This document shows, in pieces, positions 1 to 8,269 of a stretch of 64,000 nucleotides of DNA. The stretch comes from Polaromonas eurypsychrophila. Lineage in GTDB: Bacteria > Pseudomonadota > Gammaproteobacteria > Burkholderiales > Burkholderiaceae_C. The stretch covers positions 57,384 to 121,383 of the forward strand of contig NZ_BMIG01000014.1 in NCBI RefSeq assembly GCF_014641715.1, given 5' to 3'. Numbering within the stretch: position 1 is the first letter of the stretch; the number at the start of each line of letters is the position of its first letter. The notes beneath the pieces are model-generated. The model was not told the DNA's origin, did not search any database, and was given only the letters and a program-made list of their open reading frames with translations. A program made the position numbers and the translations under genes.

Positions 1-459
1 TTCCGACATCGAACAGAAAATGACGCCAACTTCGGCCAGCTTGTGTTTGTAGGTGGTTGCTACCGAGACACTGTCAAAAATAACATCGACCGCCACGCCC
101 GCCAGCGCCATGCGCTCATGCAGCGGCACACCCAGCTTCTCGAATGTACGCAGCAATTCAGGATCGACCTCGTCGATACTGTTCAACTTTGCTCTGATCT
201 TGGGTGCGGCGTAATAACTGATCGCCTGGTAATCGATCTCCGGGTGGTGGCAATTTTGCCATTCAGGCTCCGTCATCTTGAGCCATGCCTGGTAGGACTT
301 GAGGCGAAATTCGAGCAGCCACTCGGGTTCTTTTTTCTTGCCTGAAATCATGCGAATGATGTCTTCGTTGAGGCCCTTTGGCGCGACCTCTGATTCGATG
401 TTGGTGACGAACCCGTGCTTGTAAGGTTGGTTGACCAGGTTGTGTAGAACTGCGCTCAT
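1..459 (-). CDS. sufB: Fe-S cluster assembly protein SufB (C-terminal part off the window)
   Basis: SufB is the scaffold subunit of the SufBC2D complex that builds Fe-S clusters in the cytoplasm. The reverse strand reads open from an ATG at 457-459 to the window edge, giving 153 residues. They begin [17 protein letters not shown] and contain the family N-terminal pattern of '[11 protein letters not shown]', '[12 protein letters not shown]' and a 'YYAAPK' element, all typical of SufB. The catalytic beta-helix core lies beyond position 1. It follows the SufA/IscA gene by 56 nt on the same strand, so both probably belong to one suf operon driven from the IscR-like operators near 892-951. Family identity is secure; the truncation is only the window edge. 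Confidence 0.9.
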   Translation of the reverse strand, partial: MSAVLHNLVNQPYKHGFVTNIESEVAPKGLNEDIIRMISGKKKEPEWLLEFRLKSYQAWLKMTEPEWQNCHHPEIDYQAISYYAAPKIRAKLNSIDEVDPELLRTFEKLGVPLHERMALAGVAVDVIFDSVSVATTYKHKLAEVGVIFCSMSE

Positions 460-515
460 TCAATTTACCTCAATGTGTTTTCCAGACAACGCTCTTGCGC
501 TTTCCGGGTGGTCCT

Positions 516-863
516 TTACGACGAAATGGTGTTTGCTTTTTTGAGATTGAAGCTTTCGCCACAGCCGCATTCGCCCTGTGCGTTAGGGTTGTCAAACTTG
601 AAACACTCGTTGAACCCTTCCTTGACAAAGTCAAGGTGAGAGCCGTCGATAAATGGCAGGCTGGCAGCATCCACCACCAGCATGGTGTTGTGCGACTCAA
701 ATACCTGGTCGCCGGCAAGCGTTTCGGCGGCGTAGTCGAAGGTGTAGGCAAAACCGTTACAGCCGACCTTTTTTATGCCCAGGCGCAACCCAATTCCGCT
801 GCCGTTCTTCGCCAGCTGCGATTGAATTTTTTTCGCTGCTTTTTCCGTCAAAGTGATTGCCAT
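516..863 (-). CDS. sufA: A-type Fe-S carrier, SufA/IscA/ErpA family
   Basis: This 115-residue cytoplasmic protein of the HesB/IscA family accepts or delivers Fe-S clusters. It has the expected length and the three invariant cysteines: one in 'KKVGCNGFAY' near residue 35 and the C-terminal pair in 'GECGCGESF' near residues 98-100. An AAAGGG ribosome-binding stretch precedes the ATG. Since the next gene is sufB, the SufA role is the most likely; ErpA or IscA cannot be excluded from sequence alone. It is the first gene after two IscR-like operators, which suggests control by an Rrf2-family Fe-S sensor encoded elsewhere. Confidence 0.88.
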   Translation of the reverse strand: MAITLTEKAAKKIQSQLAKNGSGIGLRLGIKKVGCNGFAYTFDYAAETLAGDQVFESHNTMLVVDAASLPFIDGSHLDFVKEGFNECFKFDNPNAQGECGCGESFNLKKANTISS

Positions 864-891
864 GAAGATTTACCCTTTACATTGGATATGT

Positions 892-916
892 ATTGTTGAC
901 CATTTTAGTCAACAAT
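892..916 (-). promoter_or_regulatory. IscR-like type 1 operator, proximal copy
   Basis: A 25-bp site lies 29 nt before the sufA start. It is part of a perfect inverted repeat, TATTGTTGAC at 891-900 and GTCAACAATA at 908-917. Compared with the E. coli IscR type 1 consensus as I remember it (ATASYYGACT-RWWWY-AGTCRRSTAT), it differs at about three positions. The minus-strand TTGACT at 912-907 could be a -35 element, with only a weak -10 (CATATC) 16 nt further on. Binding is inferred. Confidence 0.6.
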
Positions 917-926
917 AAAGCGGCCT

Positions 927-951
927 ACGCCCGAGTAATTGAGTCAACCAT
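927..951 (-). promoter_or_regulatory. IscR-like operator, distal copy
   Basis: A second site, centred 35 bp upstream of the first, matches the same pattern less well: GAGT-AATTG-AGTC-AAC at 933-948. It also overlaps a short palindrome GTCAAC-cat-GTTGAC at 943-957. Two sites in tandem before sufA would suit graded repression by an Fe-S-sensing Rrf2 regulator. Confidence 0.4.
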
Positions 952-1048
952 GTTGACCATGAGGGTAAGAGTTGAAAAAGACGCAAATTGCTTAGCGGGA
1001 CCGTGGCCTTGGCGTTCAAGGCCACGTCTTTGTGCTTATTTAAGGGGA

Positions 1049-1439
1049 GGTGCCTCGACGCGCAGGCCCCCGGTCTGTGCGGCGGCTGACCCAACCAGGA
1101 TTGCTGTTGGAGCGGCAGGCAAGCGGGGCTGTATCAGCGTCAGTTCGGTGAATCCTGCGCTTGCTTGATTGTTGCCAGGCACGCGCCATGGTGGCGAGTC
1201 GCGTGGCTCCCGCAAGACTGGTGGGGTGGTGGCCGATTCTTGGGAGGTCTTGAAATCGCTATCTTGACCGCATTCAAACTCAAACAGATCAAACTGCGAA
1301 GGTGCCTCGTTGTAGCGCAGCGCGCGGCGATTGTTTGACTGACTTCATGATCACGCGTGCGTTGCCAGAATTCATGTGCGCCGTGGTCATAGTGCGCCGG
1401 CGGCAGTATGGCAATGTTTTCAATAGATTCTGAAGTCAT
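1049..1439 (-). pseudogene. Decayed class I SAM-dependent methyltransferase
   Basis: The minus strand opens with an ATG at 1437-1439 and reads 'PPAHYDHGAHEFWQRTRDHE', the start of a family of small class I methyltransferases. The reading then moves to another frame, 'QFDLFEFECGQDSDFKT', which corresponds to the SAM-binding stretch of that family (hydrophobic-D/E-F-G-C-G-P-G-R-D-L-K-T) with the glycine motif spoiled. About 100 central codons are absent. C-terminal pieces 'SAGFTELTLIQPR' and 'ACLPLQQQSWLGQ' follow in further frames. The combination of at least two frame changes, a lost glycine motif and a missing middle shows a dead gene. The family comparison is from memory. Confidence 0.6.
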
Positions 1440-1518
1440 GGTCAAAGTCAGTCATGCACTTGGACCGCTGGCTGGACGAAAACGGCCAGAATTAGCAGGA
1501 GCTGATGCCATGACCGTT

Positions 1519-3903
1519 TCAGGCCTTCAGTGCCCTCAGTACGTTCTCGGCCGTCGCTGGCGCATCCAGCCGGACTTCGCCGGGCCGCGCCGCGGCCACA
1601 GCCTCTTTCAGAGCCTCCAGCACACTGATGGCCAGCATGAAGGGTGGCTCGCCCACGGCTTTGCTCCCGAAGACATTGTCTTCACGGTTCGGCTCCGGCC
1701 AGAAATCAACCTTGAAATGTTCCGGGATGTCGCCGGTCGCGGGAATTTTGTAGGTGCTGGGCGCGTGTGTGCTTAGATAGCCCTTGTCGTTCCAGACCAA
1801 CTGCTCTGTCGTCAGCCAGCCCATGCCCTGCACAAAGCCGCCTTCAATTTGTCCGATGTCGATGGCCGGGTTGATAGAGGTGCCGACGTCGTGCAGGATG
1901 TCCACCTTGAGCACGCGGCTCTCGCCGGTGAGGGTATCGATGGCAACTTCGGTGCAGGCGGCGCCGTAGGCAAAGTAATAAAAGGGCCGGCCAGTCAGGG
2001 TGGTTTTGTCATAGTGGATTTTTGGCGTGCGGTAAAAACCGTCGCTCCAGAGTTGGATGCGGTTGGCATAGGCCAGGCGCACCACTTCAGGAAAGGGTCG
2101 ACTGCCTTTGGGCGAGCTGATTTTGCCGCCCGCGAAAGACACTGCGCCGGCACCGCAGTTGTCCAGGCCGGAGACAAACTGGGCCAGGTTGTCACGCACG
2201 TTGCGCGCGGCGTACTGCGCGGCGCGGGCGTTCAGGTCGGTTCCAGCAGAAGCGGCGGTGGCCGAAGCATTCGGTATCTTGCTGGTGTCGCTGGCGGTCG
2301 CCAGCACGTCTTCAAACGCCACGCCCAGCTCGTCAGCGACGATTTGCGCCACCTTGGTGTTCAGCCCCTGGCCCATCTCGGTGCCGCCGTGGTTGACCTG
2401 CACACTGCCGTCGGTGTAGACATGCACCAGCGCGCCGGCCTGGTTGAACAGGGTGGCGGTGAACGAGATGCCGAACTTGACTGGCGTGATCGCGATGCCG
2501 CGCTTGATCACCGGGCTGCCCGCGTTCCATGCCGAAATAGCCTCTCGCCGACGGCGATATTGAGAAGTTTGCTCCAGTTTTGATAGCAAGGGCGCGAGGA
2601 TGTTGTCCTCGACCTTCATCTGGTAGTGCGTGACATTCCGGTCATCGATGCCGTAGAGGTTGTGCTTGCGCACATCGAGCGGGTCCAGACCCAGATGCCG
2701 CGCGATGTCGCCGAGGATGCTTTCAATAAGCACCACACCTTGCGGTCCGCCAAAGCCGCGAAAAGCCGTGTGGCTTTGGGTGTTGGTCTTGCAGCGGTAA
2801 GAAGCAATCTCCACGTCTTCGAGGAAGTAGGCGTTGTCGGTGTGAAAAATCGCGCGGTCGGCGACTGGCCCGCTGAGGTCGGCGCTGAAGCCGCAGTTGG
2901 CCAGCATGACCAGTTTGAGGCCGTGCAGGCGGCCGCTGTTATCGAAGCCAACGCTGTAGTCGTAGGCAAAGGGATGGCGCTTGCCGGTGACCATGAAGTC
3001 GTCGTCGCGGTCCAGTCGCAGCTTGACCGGACATTTGAGTTTGTTGGCGGCAATGGCCGCCCACACGGCCAGGTGGCCGGCCTGGGTTTCCTTGCCGCCA
3101 AAGCCGCCGCCCATGCGCCGGCATTCGACGCGCACCGCATGGTTGCTGATACCCAGCGCGTGCGAGACCCAGTGCTGCACCTCGCCCGGATGTTGCGTGC
3201 TTGAATAGACCAGCCACTGGTTTTGCTCCTGCGGCAGCACGTAAGCGACCTGGCCTTCGAGGTAGAAATGCTCCTGGCCGCCGACTTCGAGTTGACCGCT
3301 CAGCGTGTGCGGGGCCGACTTCAAGGCCTGCGCCGCGTCGCCGCGTTTGACGAACACTGGCGGCAGCACATAGTTTTCGGCCTTGAGCGCATCGCGCACC
3401 TGCAGGATGGCCGGCAGTTCGTCAATGTCGAGCAGCACCCGCCGCGCGGCACGCCGCGCTTGCATCACCGAGCCGGCGATCACCAAGCCGATGACCTGGC
3501 CGATGTGCTCGACAGTGCTTGAGGCAAACACCGGTTCGTCGTGCACAAAGGTGGCAAGCAGCGGGTCGCCCGGCACGTCGCCCGCCAGGATCACCTCGCG
3601 TACACCCGGCATGGCCAGCGCGGCGCGGGTATCCACACCGCGCAGCCTGCCGTGCGCCACGGTGGAGAGGATGGGCGCGGCGTGCAGGGTACCGCGGACT
3701 TCGGCAATGTCGTCCACATAGGTCGCGGCACCGGCCACTTGGGCGCGTGCGCTTTCGTGTTTGTGCGAACGTCCGGCCGCGCCGTGGGCAGGCGGCTGTG
3801 GCCCAGGAGGCGGCGTCACGGGTGGCACCGCAAGTTGTGGCCCGGACGGGTTGTCAGCGCGGCTGACCGGGCCTTCGTTATGGGCTTGTTCCCGGGCGTT
3901 CAT
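1519..3903 (-). CDS. xdhB: Xanthine dehydrogenase molybdopterin-binding subunit XdhB
   Basis: This is the large molybdenum-cofactor subunit that oxidises hypoxanthine and xanthine to urate in the cytoplasm, paired with XdhA. The 794-residue protein has the usual length when started at the ATG at 3901-3903 (MNAREQAHNEGP). The reading frame stays open upstream through non-homologous repeat sequence, which I excluded. Family motifs are visible: 'RRMGGGFGGKE' for cofactor binding, 'AFRGFGGPQ' around the substrate arginine, 'GQGLNTK', and 'KAVGEPPFMLA' with the catalytic glutamate near the C-terminus. xdhA lies 121 nt upstream. xdhC, the cofactor-inserting chaperone that often follows, is not here; the downstream side holds only a pseudogene. 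Confidence 0.95.
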   Translation of the reverse strand: MNAREQAHNEGPVSRADNPSGPQLAVPPVTPPPGPQPPAHGAAGRSHKHESARAQVAGAATYVDDIAEVRGTLHAAPILSTVAHGRLRGVDTRAALAMPGVREVILAGDVPGDPLLATFVHDEPVFASSTVEHIGQVIGLVIAGSVMQARRAARRVLLDIDELPAILQVRDALKAENYVLPPVFVKRGDAAQALKSAPHTLSGQLEVGGQEHFYLEGQVAYVLPQEQNQWLVYSSTQHPGEVQHWVSHALGISNHAVRVECRRMGGGFGGKETQAGHLAVWAAIAANKLKCPVKLRLDRDDDFMVTGKRHPFAYDYSVGFDNSGRLHGLKLVMLANCGFSADLSGPVADRAIFHTDNAYFLEDVEIASYRCKTNTQSHTAFRGFGGPQGVVLIESILGDIARHLGLDPLDVRKHNLYGIDDRNVTHYQMKVEDNILAPLLSKLEQTSQYRRRREAISAWNAGSPVIKRGIAITPVKFGISFTATLFNQAGALVHVYTDGSVQVNHGGTEMGQGLNTKVAQIVADELGVAFEDVLATASDTSKIPNASATAASAGTDLNARAAQYAARNVRDNLAQFVSGLDNCGAGAVSFAGGKISSPKGSRPFPEVVRLAYANRIQLWSDGFYRTPKIHYDKTTLTGRPFYYFAYGAACTEVAIDTLTGESRVLKVDILHDVGTSINPAIDIGQIEGGFVQGMGWLTTEQLVWNDKGYLSTHAPSTYKIPATGDIPEHFKVDFWPEPNREDNVFGSKAVGEPPFMLAISVLEALKEAVAAARPGEVRLDAPATAENVLRALKA

Positions 3904-3927
3904 GGCGCTTCCTGTTCCACGGATGTC

Positions 3928-3998
3928 ATGGCGGACTTGATCCGCCATCCATCTCCGAACCGGGTATGCATGCATGGATGCCGGGTCGAGCCCGGCAT
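3928..3998. repeat. Intergenic palindromic repeat between xdhA and xdhB
   Basis: Two adjacent hairpins fill the gap between xdhA and xdhB: ATGGCGGA/TCCGCCAT at 3928-3935 and 3941-3948, and ATGCCGGG/CCCGGCAT at 3978-3985 and 3991-3998. This is the widespread 'CHAGLDPAS' type repeat (its six-frame translation in many genomes). It could shape or stabilise the xdhAB message. Confidence 0.7.
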
Positions 3999-4024
3999 GA
4001 CAAGCTGGATAGTTGTCGGGACGC

Positions 4025-5626
4025 TCATGCGGCTTCCTCCAGCACAAAAGATTCCAGGTTGATCTGCTGCAGCCCCTGGCTCTCCAGCCAGAAGCGCTGC
4101 AGCAAATTGCCCAGCACCTCGCTGCGGTAGGCGCCGGAGGCGCGCATGTCGGAGATCGGTGAAAACTCGGCACGCAGGATGCTGATGGCCTGCTGCACGG
4201 TCTGCAGCGCCCAAGGCTGGCCGGTGAGGGCGGCCTCGGTTTGGAGGGCGCGTACCGGCGTGGCGGCGACACCGCCTGCGCCTATCGATGTCTTCACAAC
4301 CTTGCCGTCTTCCACATGCAGATTCACGGCGAGGCAAACAGCAGAGATGTCGTCGTCGTAACGCTTGGAAATCTTGTAGACCTTGAGCATTTCCCCAAGC
4401 ATCGGCTTCGGCACCTTGATCCAGGCTAGCACCTCATCGGCCGCCATGAGGTTTTTGCGGTAGCCGGTGTAGAGCTGCTCCAGCGGCATCTCGCGCGAAA
4501 CTTGTTGTCCGGCGCGCACGCTCATCAGCACCACGCTGGCACCGAGCGCAATCAGCAGCGGCATCGAGTCGCCAATCGGCGAGCCGTTGGCCACGTTGCC
4601 GCCCAGGGTGCCGGCATTACGCACGGGCAGGCCTGCAAAACGTGCTGCAAAGGTTTGTAGTTGCGGCCGGTCGGCCACCAGTGCAGCAAAAGCTTCGCTG
4701 AGCGTCACGGCTGCGCCTATGGCGATGTGATGCGGGTAGTGCTCCACATGCCTGAGCTCTTGCACCTGTGTGATGTCCAGCACCTGGTCGAACTGCCTGT
4801 GCATCTTGGTGACCCACAGGCCTACGTCGGTGCAGCCAGCGACAAGCTGAGCCTCCGGGTGGGCGGCGCGCGCTTCCAGCAGCGCAGCCAGTGAACGCGG
4901 GGCTTGATAAGACAAATCGGTCTTCAGCCCATGACTGGTGGGCGCAAGCAGCTCCAGTTTTGATAGCAAACTGGCTTCGTCGAGCTTGACGGGAGGCAGT
5001 GAGGCCATCTGCTGCGCGGCGTCCAGAATCGGCCGGTAGCCTGTGCAGCGGCACAGGTTGCCCGACAGGTCCTGCTGCGCCAGTTCGCGCGTGATGGGGT
5101 TTGTCTTTGGGGCGAGCGCGCCGGCTCCCTTCAAGCCAGGGCCGCGGATCTGGCTCTGCCAGTCCGCAGGCGCAGCGGCCCCCTCGGGGGGTAGCGAACC
5201 ACACGCAGTGGGGAGCGTGGGGGCTATGTAGTTCTGGTACATGCCGAACAAACTCATGACAAAACCGGGCGTGCAAAAGCCGCATTGGGAGCCGTGACAC
5301 TGAACCATGGCCTCCTGAGCCGGGTGCAGGCTGCCGTCCGCGGCAACCAGATCCTCCACCGTCCACAGCGCCTGCCCGTCGAGCGAATGCGCCAGCTTGA
5401 TGCAGCTATTGACAGCCCGGTAAGACATGCGCCCGCCCTCGGCCTGGCCCAACACCACCGTGCAGGCGCCGCAGTCCCCTTCGCCGCAACCTTCCTTGGT
5501 GCCGGTCAGTCCGAGGTCTTCGCGCAGCACCTCCAGCAACGTGCGGCTGGGTGGTACATTGGCGAGCGAGACCAGCTCGCCACCCCTGATAAATTGAATG
5601 ATTTTGAGAGGCGATTGAATGTCCAT
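4025..5626 (-). CDS. xdhA: Xanthine dehydrogenase iron-sulfur/FAD subunit XdhA
   Basis: XdhA carries two [2Fe-2S] clusters and FAD and passes electrons from XdhB to NAD+. In the 533-residue protein the plant-type ferredoxin domain has 'CGEGDCGACTV' near residue 45. The second cluster domain has 'SQCGFCTPGF' near 115 and 'LCRCTGYRPI' near 190. The FAD domain includes 'NAGTLGGNVANGSPIGDS'. The ATG at 5624-5626 is preferred over the GTG at 5632. Oddly, about 34 residues at 134-167, between the two halves of the second cluster domain, are encoded by a dispersed palindromic repeat that is intergenic elsewhere in the window. The frame stays open through it, so the protein may still be made. The gene is divergent from the LysR gene. 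Confidence 0.93.
   Translation of the reverse strand: MDIQSPLKIIQFIRGGELVSLANVPPSRTLLEVLREDLGLTGTKEGCGEGDCGACTVVLGQAEGGRMSYRAVNSCIKLAHSLDGQALWTVEDLVAADGSLHPAQEAMVQCHGSQCGFCTPGFVMSLFGMYQNYIAPTLPTACGSLPPEGAAAPADWQSQIRGPGLKGAGALAPKTNPITRELAQQDLSGNLCRCTGYRPILDAAQQMASLPPVKLDEASLLSKLELLAPTSHGLKTDLSYQAPRSLAALLEARAAHPEAQLVAGCTDVGLWVTKMHRQFDQVLDITQVQELRHVEHYPHHIAIGAAVTLSEAFAALVADRPQLQTFAARFAGLPVRNAGTLGGNVANGSPIGDSMPLLIALGASVVLMSVRAGQQVSREMPLEQLYTGYRKNLMAADEVLAWIKVPKPMLGEMLKVYKISKRYDDDISAVCLAVNLHVEDGKVVKTSIGAGGVAATPVRALQTEAALTGQPWALQTVQQAISILRAEFSPISDMRASGAYRSEVLGNLLQRFWLESQGLQQINLESFVLEEAA
5127..5224 (-). repeat. Dispersed palindromic repeat inside the xdhA coding sequence
   Basis: The stretch has the same order of parts as the intergenic copies at 13905-14005, 14063-14115 and 18881-19043: a 'GCCCCCACGCT' end, the palindrome around CCCCCCGAGGGGG, then 'CTGCGGACTGGCAGAGCCAG' and 'ATCCGCGGCC'. 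Here it contributes in-frame codons to xdhA. Confidence 0.8.
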
Positions 5627-5656
5627 GCACACTAGGGTAAGACTATTTGCCTTCAG

Positions 5657-5680
5657 CCGGTATACCGATCGTCATATCGG
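5657..5680. promoter_or_regulatory. Putative LysR-type operator between xdhA and the regulator gene
   Basis: The 72-bp divergent gap holds a perfect palindrome CGGTATACCG at 5658-5667 and an overlapping inverted repeat CCGAT (5665-5669)/ATCGG (5676-5680). A LysR-type regulator encoded next to its divergent target normally binds such a gap. Binding is inferred. Confidence 0.45.
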
Positions 5681-5698
5681 GCCAATGTGCAAAAAGGT

Positions 5699-6631
5699 AT
5701 GAAAGATCAGGCCTTATTCGACAAGATAGACCTCCATCTCATAAGGGTCTTGAATATCGTGCTGACCGAACGCAGCGTTTCACGCGCCGCCATCCGCCTG
5801 GGAATGTACCAACCCGCCGTCAGCGCGGCGCTCAAGCGCTTGCGTGCGTTGGCCGGAGATCCGCTGCTGGTGCGTTCGGGCGCCGGCATGGTGCCCACCG
5901 ACGCTGGTTTGCGCATGATCGAACCCTCGGCGAGCATTTTGCGTGCCGCCCAAGTGTTGTTCAGCGATGCGCGCGGGTTTGACCCCGCCACGGCCACCCA
6001 CACTTTCAGCCTGGCTTGCAGCGACTACATGGACCCGCTGTTTCTGCCGCAACTGGTGGCCCAGATCAAACACCAGGCGCCACTGTGCCAGATAGACATC
6101 CACGCACTGTCCGGCGAGTCCGACTATCGCGCACGTTTGGCCCAAGGCGAGTTTGACCTGGTGGTGGGCAACTGGCCGGCGCCGCCTGACGACCTGCACA
6201 TGGCGCGGCTGTTTGCTGACCAGGTGGTTTGCCTGGTCGCCAGCAAGCACCCGGTCATGCGCCGTGGCTGGGACAGTGCCACCTGGCTCGCCGCCGAACA
6301 CATTGCGCCCACGCCCACCCACCCTGGGGCCAAGGGCGTGATCGATATGCACCTCGATGGGCTGGGCTTGCAGCGCAACATCACCGCGCGATGCCCGCAT
6401 TTCGGCCTGATCCCGGCCATGGTGGCTTCCAGCCTGCTGGTGCTAACGACGGGCCGGCAGTATTGCGAGCGCTTCACCGACACGCTGGCGGTGAAGGTGT
6501 TGACCTGCCCGATCGCCTTTCCGCAAATGGTGTATTACCAGCTGTGGCATGAACGCACACACGCCTCGGCATCGGCCAAATGGTTGCGCGAACGGGTCAA
6601 GGCGGTGGCTGATTCGCTACGAAAACAATAG
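5699..6631 (+). CDS. LysR-family transcriptional regulator, probably of purine catabolism
   Basis: About 310 residues, the normal LysR length. The N-terminal winged helix-turn-helix is seen in 'DLHLIRVLNIVLTERSVSRAA' split around residues 10-30 and 'QPAVSAALKRLRALAGDPLLVR' at about 40-60. The co-inducer domain follows. The target is inferred from position: the gene is divergent from xdhAB and precedes a purine nucleoside importer. The ligand cannot be read from the sequence. A GTG at 5687 is an alternative start; neither start has a well-spaced ribosome-binding site. Confidence 0.85.
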   Translation: MKDQALFDKIDLHLIRVLNIVLTERSVSRAAIRLGMYQPAVSAALKRLRALAGDPLLVRSGAGMVPTDAGLRMIEPSASILRAAQVLFSDARGFDPATATHTFSLACSDYMDPLFLPQLVAQIKHQAPLCQIDIHALSGESDYRARLAQGEFDLVVGNWPAPPDDLHMARLFADQVVCLVASKHPVMRRGWDSATWLAAEHIAPTPTHPGAKGVIDMHLDGLGLQRNITARCPHFGLIPAMVASSLLVLTTGRQYCERFTDTLAVKVLTCPIAFPQMVYYQLWHERTHASASAKWLRERVKAVADSLRKQ

Positions 6632-6670
6632 CTGTTTATGCCCACCAGACAAGGGCTAGAGCCTCAAAAC
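6625..6670. repeat. Short intergenic repeat of the Comamonadaceae 'tagctg...gccc...gggct' type
   Basis: The block contains AATAGCTGTTTATGCCC, a short loop and GGGCTAGAGCCTCAAAA. It has the same arrangement as elements near 17.7, 30.2, 40.2, 52.8, 55.6 and 61.7 kb. It fills the gap between the LysR gene and the ABC transporter gene. Confidence 0.5.
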
Positions 6671-6697
6671 ACTTATAAAAATCAAGCACACGAGACA

Positions 6698-8269
6698 ATG
6701 ACCACTTCCCCCTCCCCAGCCGGGACAGACGCTGGCGCGGCACCGCGCCTTCAACTGACCGGCATCACCAAAGCTTATCCGGCGGTGGTTGCCAACAGCG
6801 AGGTCTCGCTGACGGTACAGCCCGGCGAGATTCACGCCGTGCTTGGCGAAAACGGCGCCGGTAAATCGACGCTGATGAAAATCATTTACGGCGCTGTCAA
6901 ACCCGATGCCGGCACGGTGCGCATGGATGGCCAGAGCGTGGTGGTGCGCAACCCGCAGGAAGCGCGCGCACTCGGCATCGCCATGGTGTTCCAGCACTTC
7001 AGCCTGTTTGACACCCTGACTGTGGCTGAAAACGTCTGGCTGGGTCTGGACAAAAGCTTGAGCCTCGCGGAGGTGTCGCGGCGCATCGAGACCACCACGC
7101 GGGAGTATGGTCTGCAACTCGATCCGATGCGGCCGGTGCACACGCTGGGTGTCGGCGAGCGTCAGCGTGTGGAAATTGTCCGCTCGCTGCTGACCGATCC
7201 GCGGCTGCTGATCCTTGACGAACCGACCTCGGTGCTGACGCCCCAGGCAGTCGAAAACCTGTTTGTCACCTTGCGCCGGCTGGCAGCGCGTGGCTGCAGC
7301 ATTTTGTACATCAGCCACAAGCTGCATGAGATCCGCGAACTGTGCACCGCCTGCACCGTGCTGCGTGGCGGCAAGGTCACCGGCGTTTGCGACCCGCGCC
7401 AGGAGTCCAATGCTTCACTGAGCCGGCTGATGATTGGCGCCGAGCCGCCGGCTCTGGCGCACAGAGAGGTGGTGCTGGGCGCGACCGTGCTCGACGTGCG
7501 CGATTTGAGCTTGAGCCGCGAAGACCAGTTTGGCGTGGACTTGCAGCAGATTGCACTGCAGGTACGGGCTGGTGAGGTGGTGGGTATCGCGGGTGTCTCG
7601 GGCAACGGGCAGAAAGAGCTGCTGTACGCGCTGTCCGGCGAAGACACGCGCGCGCCAGCAGCGGCCATCCAGGTCGCGGGGCAGGGCGCAGGCCGGCTCA
7701 ACACGGCGCAGCGTCGCGCACTCGGCCTGCATTTTGTACCCGAAGAACGGCTGGGTCGCGGTGCGGTGCCGGCCCTGAGCCTGGCGCACAACCTGCTGCT
7801 CACGCGCAAGAACGCGGTCGGACGCGGTGGCTGGTTGCAACTACACACGCTGCGCGCGCAGGCGGCGGCCATCATCGAGCGTTTCAAGGTCAAGGCCAGC
7901 GGGCCGGGTGCGGCCGCGCAATCCTTGTCGGGCGGCAACTTGCAGAAGTTCATCGTCGGGCGCGAGGTCGCGGCGAATCCCGCACTGCTGATCGTCTCGC
8001 AGCCGACCTGGGGCGTGGACGTGGGAGCGGCGGCGCAGATTCGCGGCGAAATATTGAAGCTGGCGGGCAACGGCTGCGCCGTGCTGGTGGTCAGCGAGGA
8101 GCTGGAAGAACTGTTTGACATTTGCGACCGGTTGTACGTGATGGCCAAGGGCCAGATCTCTCCGCCGCTGCCGCGTGCCGAAGCCACGGTGGCGCTGGTG
8201 GGGCAGTGGATGAGCGGGCTGTGGAGCGAATCCGTTCGCACTGAAGGGAGCGCGCATGATCAAGCTTGA
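6698..8269 (+). CDS. Purine nucleoside-type ABC importer, ATP-binding protein with two ABC domains
   Basis: The 523-residue cytoplasmic ATPase powers a BmpA/NupA-type importer. The first domain is complete: Walker A 'GENGAGKST' near residue 52, 'VGERQRVEI' signature region and Walker B 'LLILDEPTSVLTP'. The second domain has the degenerate Walker A 'GVSGNGQKE' and signature 'LSGGNLQKFIVGRE' usual in sugar/nucleoside double-domain ATPases. The ATG at 6698 starts just before the conserved domain; an upstream in-frame start lies in repeat DNA. It overlaps the first permease gene by 14 nt. Neighbouring xdhAB and deaminases point to purine bases or nucleosides as substrate. Confidence 0.9.
   Translation: MTTSPSPAGTDAGAAPRLQLTGITKAYPAVVANSEVSLTVQPGEIHAVLGENGAGKSTLMKIIYGAVKPDAGTVRMDGQSVVVRNPQEARALGIAMVFQHFSLFDTLTVAENVWLGLDKSLSLAEVSRRIETTTREYGLQLDPMRPVHTLGVGERQRVEIVRSLLTDPRLLILDEPTSVLTPQAVENLFVTLRRLAARGCSILYISHKLHEIRELCTACTVLRGGKVTGVCDPRQESNASLSRLMIGAEPPALAHREVVLGATVLDVRDLSLSREDQFGVDLQQIALQVRAGEVVGIAGVSGNGQKELLYALSGEDTRAPAAAIQVAGQGAGRLNTAQRRALGLHFVPEERLGRGAVPALSLAHNLLLTRKNAVGRGGWLQLHTLRAQAAAIIERFKVKASGPGAAAQSLSGGNLQKFIVGREVAANPALLIVSQPTWGVDVGAAAQIRGEILKLAGNGCAVLVVSEELEELFDICDRLYVMAKGQISPPLPRAEATVALVGQWMSGLWSESVRTEGSAHDQA

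Noticed and set aside
893..1168. 91-codon plus-strand reading frame
   Set aside because: It lies over the IscR-like operators and the pseudogene tail, resembles no protein and has no ribosome-binding site.
3904..4272. N-terminal extension of xdhB
   Set aside because: The open frame upstream of 3903 runs through the intergenic palindromic repeat and the end of xdhA; homology begins after MNAREQ.
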